Below are positions 46,601 to 61,600 of a DNA stretch of 64,000 bases, one piece after another. The stretch lies in assembly GCF_000276665.1 (NCBI RefSeq), contig NW_004955435.1, positions 5,493,271 through 5,557,270 on the forward strand. The letters run 5' to 3'. A program made the position numbers and the translations under genes. Origin of the DNA: Chinchilla lanigera. Its lineage: Eukaryota; Chordata; Mammalia; Rodentia; Chinchillidae. Every line of letters begins with the position of its first letter. The first letter of the stretch is position 1. The notes under the pieces are model-generated. The model made no database searches. It saw nothing but the letters and a program-made list of their open reading frames with translations, and was not told the origin of the DNA.

Positions 46601-49600
46601 ACAGTTAGGGCAAGGATGGTGATACACACCCGTAATCCCAGCTCTCTGGGAGGCTAAGGCAAGACGGTCAAAGTTTGAGCTCAACCTGGGCGTCTTAGTG
46701 ATCCACTGCACTGTACTGTTGTTCCATAAAAGCAACTGTTAAATAATGTATAACCTAATAAGTAGAATTGTATTTCAGTAAAACTTACAAAACCAGATAG
46801 TTGCTGAGATATTTGCTGTAGGCTATAGCTTGCAAATACTGTAGTAGACAGTTAATTATTGGTAAAATAAATAAAACCTTACTAACATATAATTCACATA
46901 CCGTACAGTTTACCCATTTAAAGTATATAATTGTGTGGCTTTTAGTACAGATAGTAAAGTGTAAAACTATCATAACAATCACACTAAACATTTTATTACC
47001 CCAAGAAGAAATCCTCATTGGGTCCTTTATCCCATTAGCTAGTCATTTTTAGGCAGCTAGTCTACTTTCTGTTTCTATGGATTTGCCTACTTTGGATAGT
47101 TCATTTAAATGAAATTATAATAGTATATGATCTTTTCAGACTGATTTCTCTCAATTAGCATGTTTTCAGGGTTCATCTGTGTTGTATTTACACTAATATT
47201 TACTTTTTTGTCATGTAACATGTTAGCAGTGTCACATCTTTGTCAAAAGTTGCTGTTGATCTATCTTATTGATTATAGTCATTCTAGTGGGTGTGAAATT
47301 ACTTTGCATTGTGCTTTTGATTTTCGTTACCTTGTAGTTGATATTGAGTGTCTTCATGTGCTTATTGGCTATTTATATTTTTTTGAGAAAATATCTGTTC
47401 AGATATTTTTGTCTATCTTCGGTACTGGGTTGTGTAACTTTTGTTGAATTTTAAAAACTCATATATTCTGATTACAAGCCCCTTGTCAGATGTAAGACTG
47501 GCAAACATTTTTTTCCATTCTGTGTATTGTCTTCTTCTGTTGCTTGTCCTTTTGATTGCATATGTAAAACATCATTGCCTAGTCCAAAACTCCTATGTTC
47601 TAAGGTTTTATAGTTTTAGCTCTTAGATTCGTTTTGAGCTCATTTTTGTATAGGATGTGAAGGATCCAGAACATTTTTACATGTAAATAGTCAGCAGTAT
47701 TAGCACAATTTTTAAGAGTTTTTTTATTTTATTTTAACGATAAAAGAATAAAAACATGTTAACAAACACATACATTTAGAAAATAACGCAAAAACAATAC
47801 AAGCAATACGGAATTTCAGACAAGGTGAGGAAATTGGCTATGGTTGTTGTATTACATCTTGATATCTTCAAATTGGTTACTCAGGTAAACAAATACAGAC
47901 ATGTAGGATTGATCAAACAATTAAACATTAACTGTTTCTTTCAATAAAGCAAGAGAAGTCAGTAGTACAACTATGTTAGCTATCCTGTGTATACATCTAT
48001 GCATAATCTTCCCTTTCTTTCTTCTTTTCCCTTATTCCAGTTGTTCTTTCCTTTTCAGCAGTTTCCTTTATTTTCACACTATTGTATCTCCTATATTTTA
48101 TTCACTCTTTCAGGGTCTTACACTAGTGAGACAATGTGGTGTTTACACATGTGGGTCTGATTTATTTCACTTATGAGTATGGCCTGTAGTTGTGTTCATT
48201 TACCTATAAAAGCCTCAAGTTTGTCTTTCTTTATAGCTGAGTAATACTTCATTTTATAAAAATGCCACAACTTTTTAATCCATTCCTCAGTTGATGGGCA
48301 TTTGGGTTGCTTCCATGATTTAGCTATAGCAAATGAGCTGCTATAAAAACATGGGTGCACATATATTGCTGTGTTGTGATGTTTTTAGTTCTTCTGGGAA
48401 GATACCATTGAAATTATCCCATGCATATTATCTGACCATAGTGCAGTTAAATTGAAAATTAGTGACAGAAGGAACCACAAAAACTCCGTAAACACTGGGA
48501 AATTAGCAACCTCCTGAACAACCAATGGGTCACAGAAGAAATTAAAGAGGAAGTTAAACAATACTGACAAACAAACAAAAACATAAATACACTTACCGGA
48601 ATCTATGGGATGCAATGAAAGCAGTCCTCAGAGGTAAATTCATAGCAGTGAATTCACACATAAGGAAAACAGAAAGAGAACAAATAAGTAGCCTAATGCT
48701 ACACCTCAAACTCTAGAAAAAGAAGAATTAAGTCTGAAGCCCAAAGAAGGGAGGAAATTATAAAGATCAGGGCAGAAATTAATGCAATTGAGATGAAGAA
48801 AACACTACAAAAAATTAATGAATCAAAGATTTTGTTCATGGTAAAACACTCATTCATGGTAAAACCATTTGTTCTCCTAGCCAACCTTATCAAAAAAAGA
48901 CAAAACTCAAATTCATGCAATAAGGAATGAAAAGAGTGAAATCACTACAGATCCTATAGAAATTCAAAAGATCATCAGTACCTACTTTGAAAATCTTTAC
49001 TCCTATGGGATAGAAAACTCAGAAGAAATGGACAGATTCCTAGATATATATGAATTAACCAAAGTTGAATAAAGAAGATATAAACATCCTGAACAACCCA
49101 ATATCAATTAATGAGATTGAAAATGTGATTAAAAACTTACCAACAAAGAAAAGCCCAGGCCCTGATGGGTTCACAGCAGAATTCTCCAAGAAATTCAGAC
49201 AAGATTGAATGCCAATACTCCTCAAACTCTTCAATGAAATTGTAAAGGAAGCAATTTCCCCTAAGTCATTTCTGGAGGCAAGTATTATACTGATAGCAAA
49301 ACCAGAGAAAGACCCAACCAAGAAAGAGAACTACAGACCAATCTCCCTAATAAACATAGATGCAAAGATAATCAATAAAATACTAGCAAATAGAATACAG
49401 CAAATCATCAAGAAAATCATACACCGTGACCAAGTGGCATTCCTCCCAGGAATGCAGGGATGGTACAATATATGCAAATCAATAAATGTAATATATCATA
49501 TCAATAGAGCCAAAGACAAAAATCACATAATCATCTCAATAGATGCAGAAAAAGCTTTTGGCAAAGTTGAACACTCGTTCATGGTAAAACCTCACAGAAA

Positions 49601-52600
49601 ATAAGAATAGATGGTCTTTTATCTCAATCTGATCAAAGCTATCTATGACAGGCCAACAGCTAACATCATACTAAATGGACAAAAACTGAAAGCTTTCCCT
49701 TTAAAGTCAGAAACAAGACAAAGATACCCACTGTCACCACTCCTATTCAACATAGTTCTGGAAGCATTAGCTAGAGCAATTAGACAAGAGAGAGAAATAA
49801 AAGGAATAAGGATAGGAAAGGAAGAAGTGAAATTATCATTATTCACAGAAGAGTATTCGTTAAAAGCATTGTTCTTTCCACCATTAAATTGTTTCAGCAT
49901 TCTTGTCAAAAATCATTCTGTCATTTGTGTGAGGTTTTATTTTTGAACCCTAAATTTTACTCCATTGACCTATATGTTACCATTATGCTGGTATCACACT
50001 TCTAATGAATGTAGCTCTCCAGGTTTTGAAATTAGGAAGTATGAGTCCTCCCACTTTGCTCTCCTTTTTCAGTATTGTATTGGCTCTTTTAATCAACAGA
50101 TTTCCCATATGAATTTTAAGATAAGCTGTTTAATTTCACTGAAGAAGTTAGCTTGGATTTTGATAGACAATGAATTGAATCTGTAGACTGTTTAGGGAAA
50201 GCTTAAAAATACTGTTTTGTCTCTGTAGGTATATAGCTCAGTGGCCCTGGTTTCAACCCTTAAAAAAGAAAATTTTCTGATCCATAAACATGGATGTCTG
50301 TCCACTTGTTTAGGTTATCTTTAATTTGTTCAACAGTTGTAGCTTTCAGAATACACATTTTGTGCTTTTTAAAGTTAAATTTATTGTTAGGAATTTAAAT
50401 TTTCCATTTGATACTATAAATAGAATTTTATAAATTTCATTTTTTGTTTTGTTACTGTATGGGGATATAGTTCATTTTGATATATCAGTGTGTAAATTTG
50501 CTGAATTCATTTATTTCAATTTTTTTTAGTATTGGTATATCCTTTAAATTTTCTGTGTACTGTACAAGATCATGCCATCTGATAATTTTTCTTTTTTTCC
50601 AGTGTGTGTTCTTTTTATTGTAATTGACCTGGTTTGTCTTCACTGAAATGGTAAATGGTGATGACAAGAGAAGTTCTTGTTTTTTCTTGGTCTTCAGGGA
50701 AAGCAGACTTCTTAGTGGTGGTGATGTTTGCTGTGGGATTTTTACAGATGCCTCATATCGAGTTGAAGAAGTTCTTTTTATTTCAGTTTTATTGAGTGTT
50801 TTTGTCATGAAGAGGTGCTTGATTTTTATGAAATGCTTTGCAGTAGCTGTTGAAATGGTGATGCAATTTTTGTCCTTCATTCTGCTGATATGACACGTTA
50901 CATTGATTTTTANNNNNNNNNNNNNNNNNNNNNNNNNNNNNNNNNNNNNNNNNNNNNNNNNNNNNNNNNNNNNNNNNNNNNNNNNNNNNNNNNNNNNNNN
51001 NNNNNNNNNNNNNNNNNNNNTTTCATATACTGCCTGGTTTGATTGTTGAGGATTTTTCATACATATTTCTAAGCGATTGGTCTGTTTTTTTCTTGTGAAG
51101 TTTTGTCTGGCTTTGGTATTAGGGCTGTACTGGTGTTATCTTGGGAAGTATTCTCTCATTTTCTGTTTTTTTGGAAGTGTTTGTAAAAGATCGACATTAA
51201 TTGTTCTTTTAAATGTTTAAGAGACTAAGAGTAAAACCAACATTGAATTTATTTTCTTGCTGGAAGTCTTAATACTACTAATTCAGTCTTTTATCTTGTC
51301 ATAGGTCTTCCTCTGATTACTTTTTAGTCAGTTTTGTGAAATTGTTTCTAGGTATTTGTTTTGTCTATGCTATCTAATTTATTGGTCTGTAGTTAATAAT
51401 AATGTGTTTTTTCTTGGTTAATCTAACTAAAGTTTAGTTAATTTTGTTGGTATTTTCAACGAAACAACTTTTACTTTTGTTGATTTTTTTTTTTTTGCCT
51501 ATTCTATTCTAAATTATCCTTACAAGATAGTAGAGCACTTTAATACTTACTGATATGTTTAGTGAGTATAGGTGGGTGCACCACTCACACTCTCTATCCC
51601 AGCATTAGACCATGACTCAGTCACAAACTCTACATTCAGCTTCCCCCGAAAAGCCCACCACCCCATGACTGCATGAGGCTTTAGGGGGACATCCAGACAT
51701 AAACCATAACATTGCATGTTGTGTTTAAAGAAATAATTGACTGAAGTTAAAGAGTGAATATGTCCAAAATGGGCACTGCTATTCTCCTATTTGGTCAGTA
51801 GTTGAGCCGGGTCTAAGTTGGGTTTTGAATTTTGTTGTTGCTAGTTAATTTCAACAAACCACAGACTTCCCATTTTTCAGTGGTTCATATAACTTTTGCT
51901 TAGTGTGAGATTTGGAATTCTTGTTCCACTCTCAGTTTTGAGAAAGTCCTGCACATCTGAACCACACAGAATGTCTCTTTGTTTTTCCAGGTAGATTGCT
52001 ATTGCCTTGTACTTTATTCAAGGCCTGGAGATACTAGGTTTTCCTGCGGCAGCCTTAAACTTAGGCCTTGTACCCCTGAATGTCAGGGTGGGTTTTTTTT
52101 TTTCCAGTACAGAAGTTTATGTAGATCATGGTTCTAGAGGCTGGGAAGTCCAGTATCAAGGTGCTGATATGATAAATGGCATCATGCAGTGAGATGGAGT
52201 GGGTATCCCAGAATGGCTGTTAGGGATCCTGTGTCTACCGCTCCCCCGACCAGTTCCCCCTCCGTAGGCTGGTGTCAAGAGGGAGGGGCAGGACAGCTAA
52301 TAACAGCAGACTTCTGCTTTGCGTTGGTGTAAGATCTTGCACCAAGCAGTGTTCAGCCCCCTGCCCCCACCCAGCAGATAGTGTTTCTTCTACTTCTCTT
52401 GTGGTAGCAGTTTATCTCCACTGGTGACCAGGGGGTGGGCAGGTTCCTACCCCTTGTCCGGCAGCAGATGGCTTTTATGTCTATCCCTCTCCACAACAGC
52501 TGGGCTTTTTCCTGTGCAGGGAGTAGGAAGGTTTTCTTTCTGGATGTCCTTGATACCTCTGTACATACTGTATTTAAATGGTGTCCTTTTAGAAGGTAAT

Positions 52601-55600
52601 TTCTGATGAACAGTCTGAGCCTTAGGTTTTTAGAGAAAGATGCCCACAGTTTGGTTTTTATTATAATACGTTGATGTGCTTGTTCTTTTCCAGCTTGGGC
52701 TTGATCTCCGACTCGTTTCACATGTTTTTCGATAGCACTGCCATTTTGGCTGGGTTGGCAGCCTCTGTTATTTCAAAGTGGAGAGATAATGATGCTTTCT
52801 CCTATGGGTAAGACTTCTTAAAATTCATTTTCTTAAAGCATGGGATGTACAGAAAAATACGCAAATCTTAAGGTCAGTGAGTTTTTACAAATTGAACACA
52901 TTTGTGTAACTTAAAGCCATGAAACCCTTCCTCATACCTCTTCTAGTTCTTTCCAACTCATCTGAGAATAACCATGGGTTTGTTTTGCCTGTTTTAAAAC
53001 CCTATATAATTAGAATCGACAGTATGTAATTTTATTCACATCTAAATTCTTTGTAGTAAATGAGCACTAAACATTCACTAAAACATTCACTAAACACATT
53101 TAGGTGAGATCATTTCGATATGGGAAGATTTCTTACAACATATTTTTTAAGAAAAAAGTGTCAGTGACTAGAAGTGGTGATGTTTCTTTTTTTTCTGATT
53201 GAAGGTGTAATTTGCTGTTTATTTATAATCATTTCATAATACAGTTTTATATTAACTTTCTTCAGCTCTGCATTAATATGCATTACTTCTTATATACTCT
53301 CACTGATTTGGACAGTTAACTGAATAATTAAATATGCTAAGGGCCTATGTTGGATCACGTTAGAGACAGAGCCGACGTTCTGCTGCTGGCTCTGAGTGGG
53401 AAAGCACTGGATTTTCCAGTAGTTGATGTATGCTTTCTGACTGTTCCCTTTCGTTGAGTTCATAGAATATTGTGTAGCATATATGCAAGCAGAACTCAGC
53501 ACTGATATCTTTTTTCTCTGTCTGTCCCTTTCTCTGTCCTGCTTATTGTTGATTCTTTCTATTTTAAAATTTCTTCTGCTGTGCTCTTCATATGTATGTG
53601 CGTGCATGCATGTGTGTGTATTTTCTTTGGGGGAAGATTAAGGAATAAAAGCTGATGGATTATTTGAAACTACGGTGATCGTAGTAGCACACTGGCTCTA
53701 CCGTAGAAGAAACAGGAGGCCTGAGAGCAAGCAAGACTTTTCAGTATTTGTTTATATAAAATCATCTTTGCATCTTGTCATATTCTTATTTTTGAAAGAG
53801 CAAAGCTAGGATAAAAATAGTATGTATTCAGTAGCTAGATGCTTACATACATGTTTATATAATGTGTACGTATAATCGTGCTCTTTTCTTCCCTTTGCCC
53901 TAGTTGAAGAGTTCAGACACCAGTCATGCTTAATTAGATAGTAGCACTTTGCTGAATTGCATGCTCTAATTTCAAGACTTGCTCTGTTTAAGTAAGCATA
54001 ATCATTTGTAAAGGCAAGTGTACCTATTTTTTAGAAGTTTTTCCTGTTAAACCTACAATCAAGTACAGTGGGACATCGGTACTTGACGTTAATTAGTTAC
54101 AGGAAGTGTGATGAGGACCAAAAGTAGATTATTTTGGCTGGAAAGGGTAGTGAGTCATGAGGAGATCGACCCAGACGAGGTCTTGCTTGAGTGTCAGGCA
54201 CCAAACAACATCTCATAGTAGGACAGAATACATCAAAACACGTTGAGTGCCAAGTTTGACCAATTCCAAAGCATTCCAGTACCAAGGAATGACGGCAGCC
54301 AGGTATACCACAGCTAATTGAATTAGAGTCCGACAGTGCTCCAGAATTTATAGAGCACCCTCACTATGCCAGAAATTAGAAACAAAAAGATGCCGTTCTT
54401 GCCTTTGGCCATCAGTCTAGTAGAACTATAGGACAAAAGGTTTTCAACCAAAAAATAACTAAAAGGGTTACTGATACTAAAAGGGTAGTTTTTAAAATCC
54501 CTTTGTATTTTTGGACAATAACCGTGGTGACTTACTCGATAAATTGCTAACTGTAGGTTTTGGTAAGTTGGCTGCAAATTATTTTTAATTTAATGTCTTT
54601 TCTCCAGAAAAAATAATACATTGTTTGACAAATAATATGTTAGTATAGTTTACTTATTACGCATTATTTCTGAATGTAGAAATACACACTGTGTTAAAAT
54701 GTGCTTGATAGGACAAACTCCAACATAGCGGGATAGAAGACCTTTCAAGAACTTCTTTTCTTTAAAATATACTTATAGTAAAATTTGTATTATTTAGAAA
54801 CTGACACAGATGGTAGGAAAAGCAGTTTGATGCTGTCATGATGTTTGAAGAGAGAGTGATTAAGTCATATTAGCACATTTTGAATAAAGTTTGAACTTAG
54901 GAAAATGCTGAGTTAAAGTTGTTTCTGTGAATTTAACTAAGCCAGGTATACTGGAAAAATAAAATCTTTCCCCCAATGCTTCACACAGGTAGGAAGCAGA
55001 AAGCTTCAGGAGTCCATGGAGAAAAAGACAGGTATTTTTAAAAAAAGTTTAATTAGAATTATGTGAATCTAGAATTTATTCCAAAAATAGGTAATTTGAA
55101 AGTGTATGCTGATTTATTAATCTTAGAAAAAGAACAGTACAAATATAAATCTCAAGTTATCCCTGGGATAATTCAGGAATAGTTTCATTTTACTTGATAG
55201 CAGACCTCCTCTTCCCGAAGACCTAAAAACTGGAAGGCACAAAGCAAAACATACAAGGGTTTCTTAGAAAAGGAAGAACAAGTATGTTCTTAACACCCCA
55301 GTTTCCAGACTCTTCTGCTGCTCTTTATCTGTGGGTCCTTGCTTTGCCTCCTTTGTCTGATCCTGCCCTTTCTCCAGTGGCAACTTGAGATTTAATTTTC
55401 TGTGAAAGGTCTTTATAAACCTGCTTATGCTAAGGTGCTTGTTTAACTGGCTTGTAAAAATCTATGTTTTGTGGCATTCGTTTAAATGTAATTCTTAATA
55501 AATTAATTTCCTCAATCATTTCTGCAACATATTTAAAAAAATGCACTATACTATAAATACCTGGACTCTGCTGGTATGTGTGAACATATAATATGGTTTA

Positions 55601-58600
55601 GAATCTCTGAGGTAAACTTGATTTTTAAAGAAATGACACAGTTGCTTGCTGTGCTTCTCTTTAGGTATGTGAGAGCGGAAATTCTGGCTGGCTTTGTCAA
55701 TGGACTCTTTTTGATCTTCACTGCTTTTTTTATTTTCTCAGAAGGAGTTGAGGTATGGTAGATAATGATTAGTCAGTAAATTATATTTCTGTAATGTCTG
55801 TTAGTTAAAGACAGGTAATAAACATGTTTTCAACTGTCACAGTTTACTGAAGTCAGCCTTGGAATAGACAGTGTTGTATGTGACTGAAGCTTACAAAATA
55901 GTTGAAAAAAATTAAACGTTAAACTTGAAATTGAAAAAATGAAATGATAGTGCTTTATCAGCCCCGAGGAAAGTGTTGACTCAAATGTGAAGGTGCAAGC
56001 TGGGGAGCGAGGTCCCTGGGAAGTGTGATGAGCGTTTCACTAGTTAAGTCCTTACGGTAACTAAAGAATAAAGAAAAGGGAAAGACAGGTGGGTCTATGA
56101 AGGGCAGTATTTTAAGATACCAAATAGGAACAAGTTTGGGACCAAAGATTCACACAGTTTACTTATAAATAAACATTTACTTATAAATAGTAATTGTTAC
56201 TTTTTCTGCAGTGTGTAATCACCCGTTTATTTTTTAAAACTATTTTGGCAGATATTTTTAAGTGCTTTTAATTCTGAAAATTACTCTAGATTTTTAATAT
56301 TGCTTGTTTGCACCAGTCGGTAAGAAATTATATTGATGCTGTTTGTCTTGTGTATTTTGTAGAGAGCACTAGCCCCTCCAGATGTACATCATGAGAGACT
56401 GCTGCTTGTTTCAATTCTTGGATTTGTGGTAAATCTAGTAGGAATATTTGTTTTCAAGCATGGAGGTCATGGACATTCTCATGGCTCTGGTATGATGGTT
56501 AGAACCTTTTGTTTCTTCACTTTCTACCTAGTTTGTGTTATAATTATTTATTTTAGAATATTGATAATTTGTAAAGTTAAACTGTGTATGAATTTTAATA
56601 ACAAAAGTAATATGGCAGAAGACTTACTAATGTCTTCCTGAACTGTCGCTCCTACTGCTCTGTGCCCCTCCTCTCCGTTCCAGTGCCTTCTCAGAGTTGA
56701 GCATGTTGCCAGTTTGGTATGAGTCCCTCCAGACCTCTGTAGCTCATTTGTCATTTGATACTATTCATATAAAACAAGCAAATACCCGGTACCGGAGAAA
56801 AACCAAAAAAAAAAAAACAAAAAAAAAACAAAAAAAAAAACAAGCAAATATCAGAAAACCACAAAAATTTTATATATGTATATGTGAGAAGTTTACTGTA
56901 TGATGTTTTTAAGATCTTTCCGTTCAGTGTGTACCAGTGTATCTTGTCTTGTTAACAGCTACTCCATGCTGTAAGTCACCATCATTTCATCAGTATTCTG
57001 TGAATAGACCTCAACTCATTTACATTTTTACACTAATCCATACAAGTCCGACTCTTGGAACACAGGCCAAGTGTTTCTCCAGAGCTATGTTGGCCTCTGT
57101 TGTCACTGTTAATCACATTAAGATAAAAGTTTAAATTCAACATTTTTGTTAATTAAAGTTAGAAATTCAATTTATCAGTTGCATTAGTGACGTTTCAAGT
57201 GCCCAGTAGTTGGCCACACGAGGTTACCATATCAGACAGGGCAGATACAGAACTTTTGCATCACTGTGGAAACTTCTTTAAATTCAGTGTGTTACAGTAA
57301 AATAGACTGCTGGAACATAGAATATATACATGTTCAGTTTCAATAGTTGATGCAAATTGCCTTCCAAAATAATTGTCATTTACACTTATTCCCAGGATAA
57401 ATGGAAGTAATAATTTCTCCCCACCCATGTCAACACTTACTATTATGCTAACAGTTTGATAAAAAGTTAATTTATTTCATATTTCTCTGATAAGTAGTGA
57501 AGTTGAGTATCTTCATGGTATTTTTCTAGACTCTTCAGGCTTTTCCTTTTCTAGAATTAACTGTTCATAGTTTTTGCCTATTTTTTTTTCAAGCCGCTTA
57601 CATGTAGTGTATTTTTAGTGCTGTAAATCTTTAAATGTATTGTAGATATCTTTTTCCAGTCTGTGGTTTGTCTTTAAACTTTTATATAGTGTTTTTAAAT
57701 TTAGATATAGTCTAGTATTTGTCTTGTATTTTTACTTATATCCTTTTTGCTTTGTTTAAGGAGTTTCCTACTCCAGGGACATGATCATAGTCTCCTATAC
57801 CAAATCTTAATGCCTTTTGTTAGTTTAATTTTTTTTCCTAATCGTTTGTTTCTCCAAGTTGTAATTTATATTTCACAAGGGAGAGTTGGAGCTTAAGCTT
57901 TATTTTTCCTCATTGGTATGAATAAGCAGTTTTACCATCAGCATTTGTTTGTTGGCCATTATTTTCCTAAGCAAACCTTAAAGGTTACCCTGGGGATAAC
58001 AAGCGCCATCTTGACTTAAAACAGTCTAGTTCCAATGAATTGTAAATCAGTTCGGTAATACAGAAACCCCTTTGCCTCAGCGTGCTTATGTTCTCTTCCC
58101 CGTCCTTTGTATTAGTATCAAAATACATATTTCCATGAGCCTATCAACAGTTCATAATTGTTAGTTCATACAGCTGTATTTTAAAACAGAAGATTACAAA
58201 TAAAAATATGTAGCCCTCCTTCATAACATCTTTCTAGTTAATCTTTGTAGTTATAGATCTATGCTTCATTTTTCTTTGTGTGGCTTGAACTAGTTAGTGT
58301 CCTTTTACTTCACCCTTGAAAACTGTAATATATTTTTGGCAAGGGAGTACACATTTGTTCATCTCAAAATATCTTTAATTTCTCTTAAATGCGAGATAAA
58401 TAAAATGTAGAATTCTTGTCTGAGCTTTCCTCTCCCCATCATGTGATATTCTTCACTGTCTGTGGGCCTCAGTAGTTTCTTTTGAGAAGGTTCATCTTGA
58501 AGTACCCACGTGTATAAACTACTTTTCTCTTACTGCATAACTTCCAAGATTTTCTCTTTGTGTTTGATTTTTATCAGTGTGACTATAAGGTCTCTAAGTA

Positions 58601-61600
58601 CTGCTTTATTGGGTTTAATAAATTTTTTAAATCATTTTCATCAAATTGGAGTAGTTTCCATGTGATTTAAAGTGTGCCTGCTAAGGCCAGAGTCCATCTA
58701 CCCTCAGAAATACTTTCAGTAAGCAGCCTTTTTAAAATATACTGTATGGCATACTTTTCTATCTCTTTGATGAAAACTGGACATTTTGGATAATATGTTG
58801 TAGCAATTCTGGTATCAAATTATGTCAGTCCTCTAAAGTTTGTTGTTTCTAATGCTTTTGTTGCTGTTGTGTTTTTCTTTCTGCAAGTCTTTTGTGAACT
58901 GATTCAGTGGAGTATGTGTTTCCAGAAATTTGTTGCTATTGTGTTCTCTGCTGGTTGTTTTAAGATCTGGTTTGTATTTTTAACCTGGCTTCCTAAGGGT
59001 CACACCTGAACCCATATAATTGAATGGAAAGGTAGTGATTAGTCAGAAGAGTTCTTTGAATGCCTTTCCTAAAATCTGCCACTTTTGTCAAAGGGATCTT
59101 TATGAGAAAGTGGACTTTTAAACTTAAGGCAATTTACAAGGCAGCTTTAGGTTTTACTTCCTGCTTATGTAGGGTCTTAGGGTCAGTTAGAGGTAAACAG
59201 TGATTTCTCCTTATGCAGATCTTTCTTGGGTCTGTGTGCCACCTTTTGGGTTCTAAGGAGTATGTTAGCGCTTTCCAGAGTTCCTTGTAACTGTCTGATT
59301 CTCTGAGAGTCCTTGTAATTCTCAGCCTCTAATCTACCCCAACTTAACCCGCAGCCCTCAGCAGCTGAGGTATGGCTAGGAGGCGGCTACTCTTGGTTAT
59401 GCCCTATCCCCAGCCCTTGTCCCCATCTCAAGCTGAGCTGAGTTCTGAATCTGATGTTCTCGGGACTGGTAGAAATTTGTTGATGCAAAGCAAGTTTAGA
59501 CAAAATATTGACTGTCCAGAAAATGGCGTTTTTAAGAAGCGCCGTCAATGATCTGACGTTTGTGTTACCTACAATCAATCCTTCTAGCTTTTGGCTGCTT
59601 TGCTTGTGGTCCAGAGAGGAAGATGGAATGGGAGTAACTCCAAGTTAGAGTGTCGGAGGCCCTTGTCTTAACAAGTTTTAGTAGTTTCTCTTGGGTAGAT
59701 TTTCAGTAGTTTTGATTAGTGCCAGGGTTCTGAAACGGATTGTACTAGAGTTGTTTTCCTGCGTTTTCGTTGTTTTAGAGGAGAGGTAGTTCACAGGGGT
59801 CTCCTCTTCACCCTTTTGGAAGGTGATCGCCCACAGCTATGATCTTCCCATGTGAGGCAAGGCTGGATTTGACTTTCTGGTATTTAAAATTTTTGCAAGT
59901 GTAACTGATATTTTTAAATTGTTTATCGTTCAGGATCTGTTTTTCTCCCCTGTGCTTTTGAGTAGCTAGCGTAAGAAGTTTCTTGATGGATTTTTACAGA
60001 ATGTGAAGAGGATTCTTTATTCTTTTCTGTTTGTCCTGTTCTGCCTGCTTTCATTTGCTTCACTGGGCTTTTGCTTTTGTGATTCTGTCATACGTACTAA
60101 ACGTGTGCTCGTTTTTATTCACTGTTTTCTTGGTCATGCAGATGATGAGTTTCACTGTGGCAGATTGTACATACGCATAACACAGTTCTTACCCCGGTGA
60201 GAAAAAAGGTCACAAAAACGTGATTCATGAAATTGCCAAGCCTACCATAGAGCTGATACCATAGAGAACTGCAGAAGCTTACTGTTGAGAGGGAGCAGCA
60301 GGAACAAGAAATGTTACTAAAAAGACACAGTGCCGTTAATCCCCACCTCCATACTCTCTTTCACTTTAAGTATATTTATCCCGTCATCCTCACCACTTTC
60401 TGAGGCAGCTCTGGAAGTCCTCTTTCGTGGGTGTCTATGGGGTGTGATAAAAAATGCGGTAAATGCTGCTGCTGAGTGCCATCCAGTGGAGATGTTACCG
60501 GATTTGGGGGTATTGGAGTGTCCTTCTGGAGGTGGTTTCTAGGTTCTTGCTGGCCTAAGCAAAGAGGTGGCCAAGATAAGTGTAAATGGTAGCAAGGGTT
60601 TATTGAAGGTGGGAAAGGAAACAGGCTCTGCAGAGCGAGTGTGGGCCAAGTCAAACTAGGAAAGCAGCCCCCCTATAGCTCGAGGGTGGGCCCTCCGTGC
60701 AACAGGGAACGCAGTGGCAAAAACCCACGGGGGGCTGTCCTGTGTCAGCCGGTCCTCAGGCCCAAATCGGGTCTAGGCCTAGGTCCTGTGAGACACCTGC
60801 TTTGTTCTCATGAGAAATCCACGTTCAGAGCTTTTGGAATTGCTCTGTACGAGCTCTTTCCTCTTTTCTCTTTTGACTCTCCTCCCGATCCTGATTGTTG
60901 AACACAGAAAAGGCCACATCCAGCAATTGGGTCTTAGGTGTCGGGGGACCCACCTGAAGTTTCTTTGTTAAACAGATGGCAGAGACCCATAGCCCCCTGA
61001 GAGACAGGTGGGCTACCTGAGGACAGGACCGTCAGAGGTACCGCTTTCTTCTCTGGGGTCCAGTCTGTGTACCATATTTTGGGCTTTTCCTGAGATAAAG
61101 GGTCACAGAAGCCTGAACGTAAGGGATTTTATTCCACCTTTTACGTTTTAAGCAGGAACAGTTTACCTGAAATGTACTCATAATTTAAACTGCCTTCTTG
61201 AACCCGTCTCTCGCCATTTCCTAGTTCATGTTGAACCCAAACCGCATTGCAGCAGTCCATACACGGTTCCTTTGTACAAACTGATAGGGCCAAATCTTTC
61301 CCATTAATCCAGGAAATGCCCTAGGAGAATCTGCGTATGTGGTTCATCCAGTTTCCCAGGGCTCATCTTGGGGCCCTGAGAGAGAGACAGCCAGGTCTTG
61401 GGTCCTTCAGATGGCGTGCCCTGCAGAAGGAGGAGGTTGATGAGCCCACAGCACGTCCCTTGTGAGACTCACGCATTTGCTAGGCAGACCTTTCTGTCTA
61501 GAGCTAGGGTGCTGCCAGCATCTTTCATGGAAGCATAGAAGAGAGCCCCTCTCTGTCCTGGGCCACTAACTCCTTAGGCAGAGGGCTGGAGCCCTTTGAT

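Larger units (their letters stand above)
46860..51520 (-). mobile_element. Old antisense L1, split by a twin-primed younger L1
   Basis: 46860-47720 reads as the antisense 3' end (CATATAATTCACATACCGTA, CTTTCTGTTTCTATGGATTT). From about 49867 to 51520 the same element continues into ORF2 (ATTGACCTATATGTTACC, GATCATGCCATCTGATAATT, CGATTGGTCTGT). The parts join if the insert 47720-49866 is removed. Confidence 0.8.

Noticed and set aside
49209..49946. Reverse transcriptase open frames as a functional RT gene
   Set aside because: They are fragments of L1 ORF2 with stops between the pieces, no endonuclease start, and the active-site Asp pair lost at the breakpoint.
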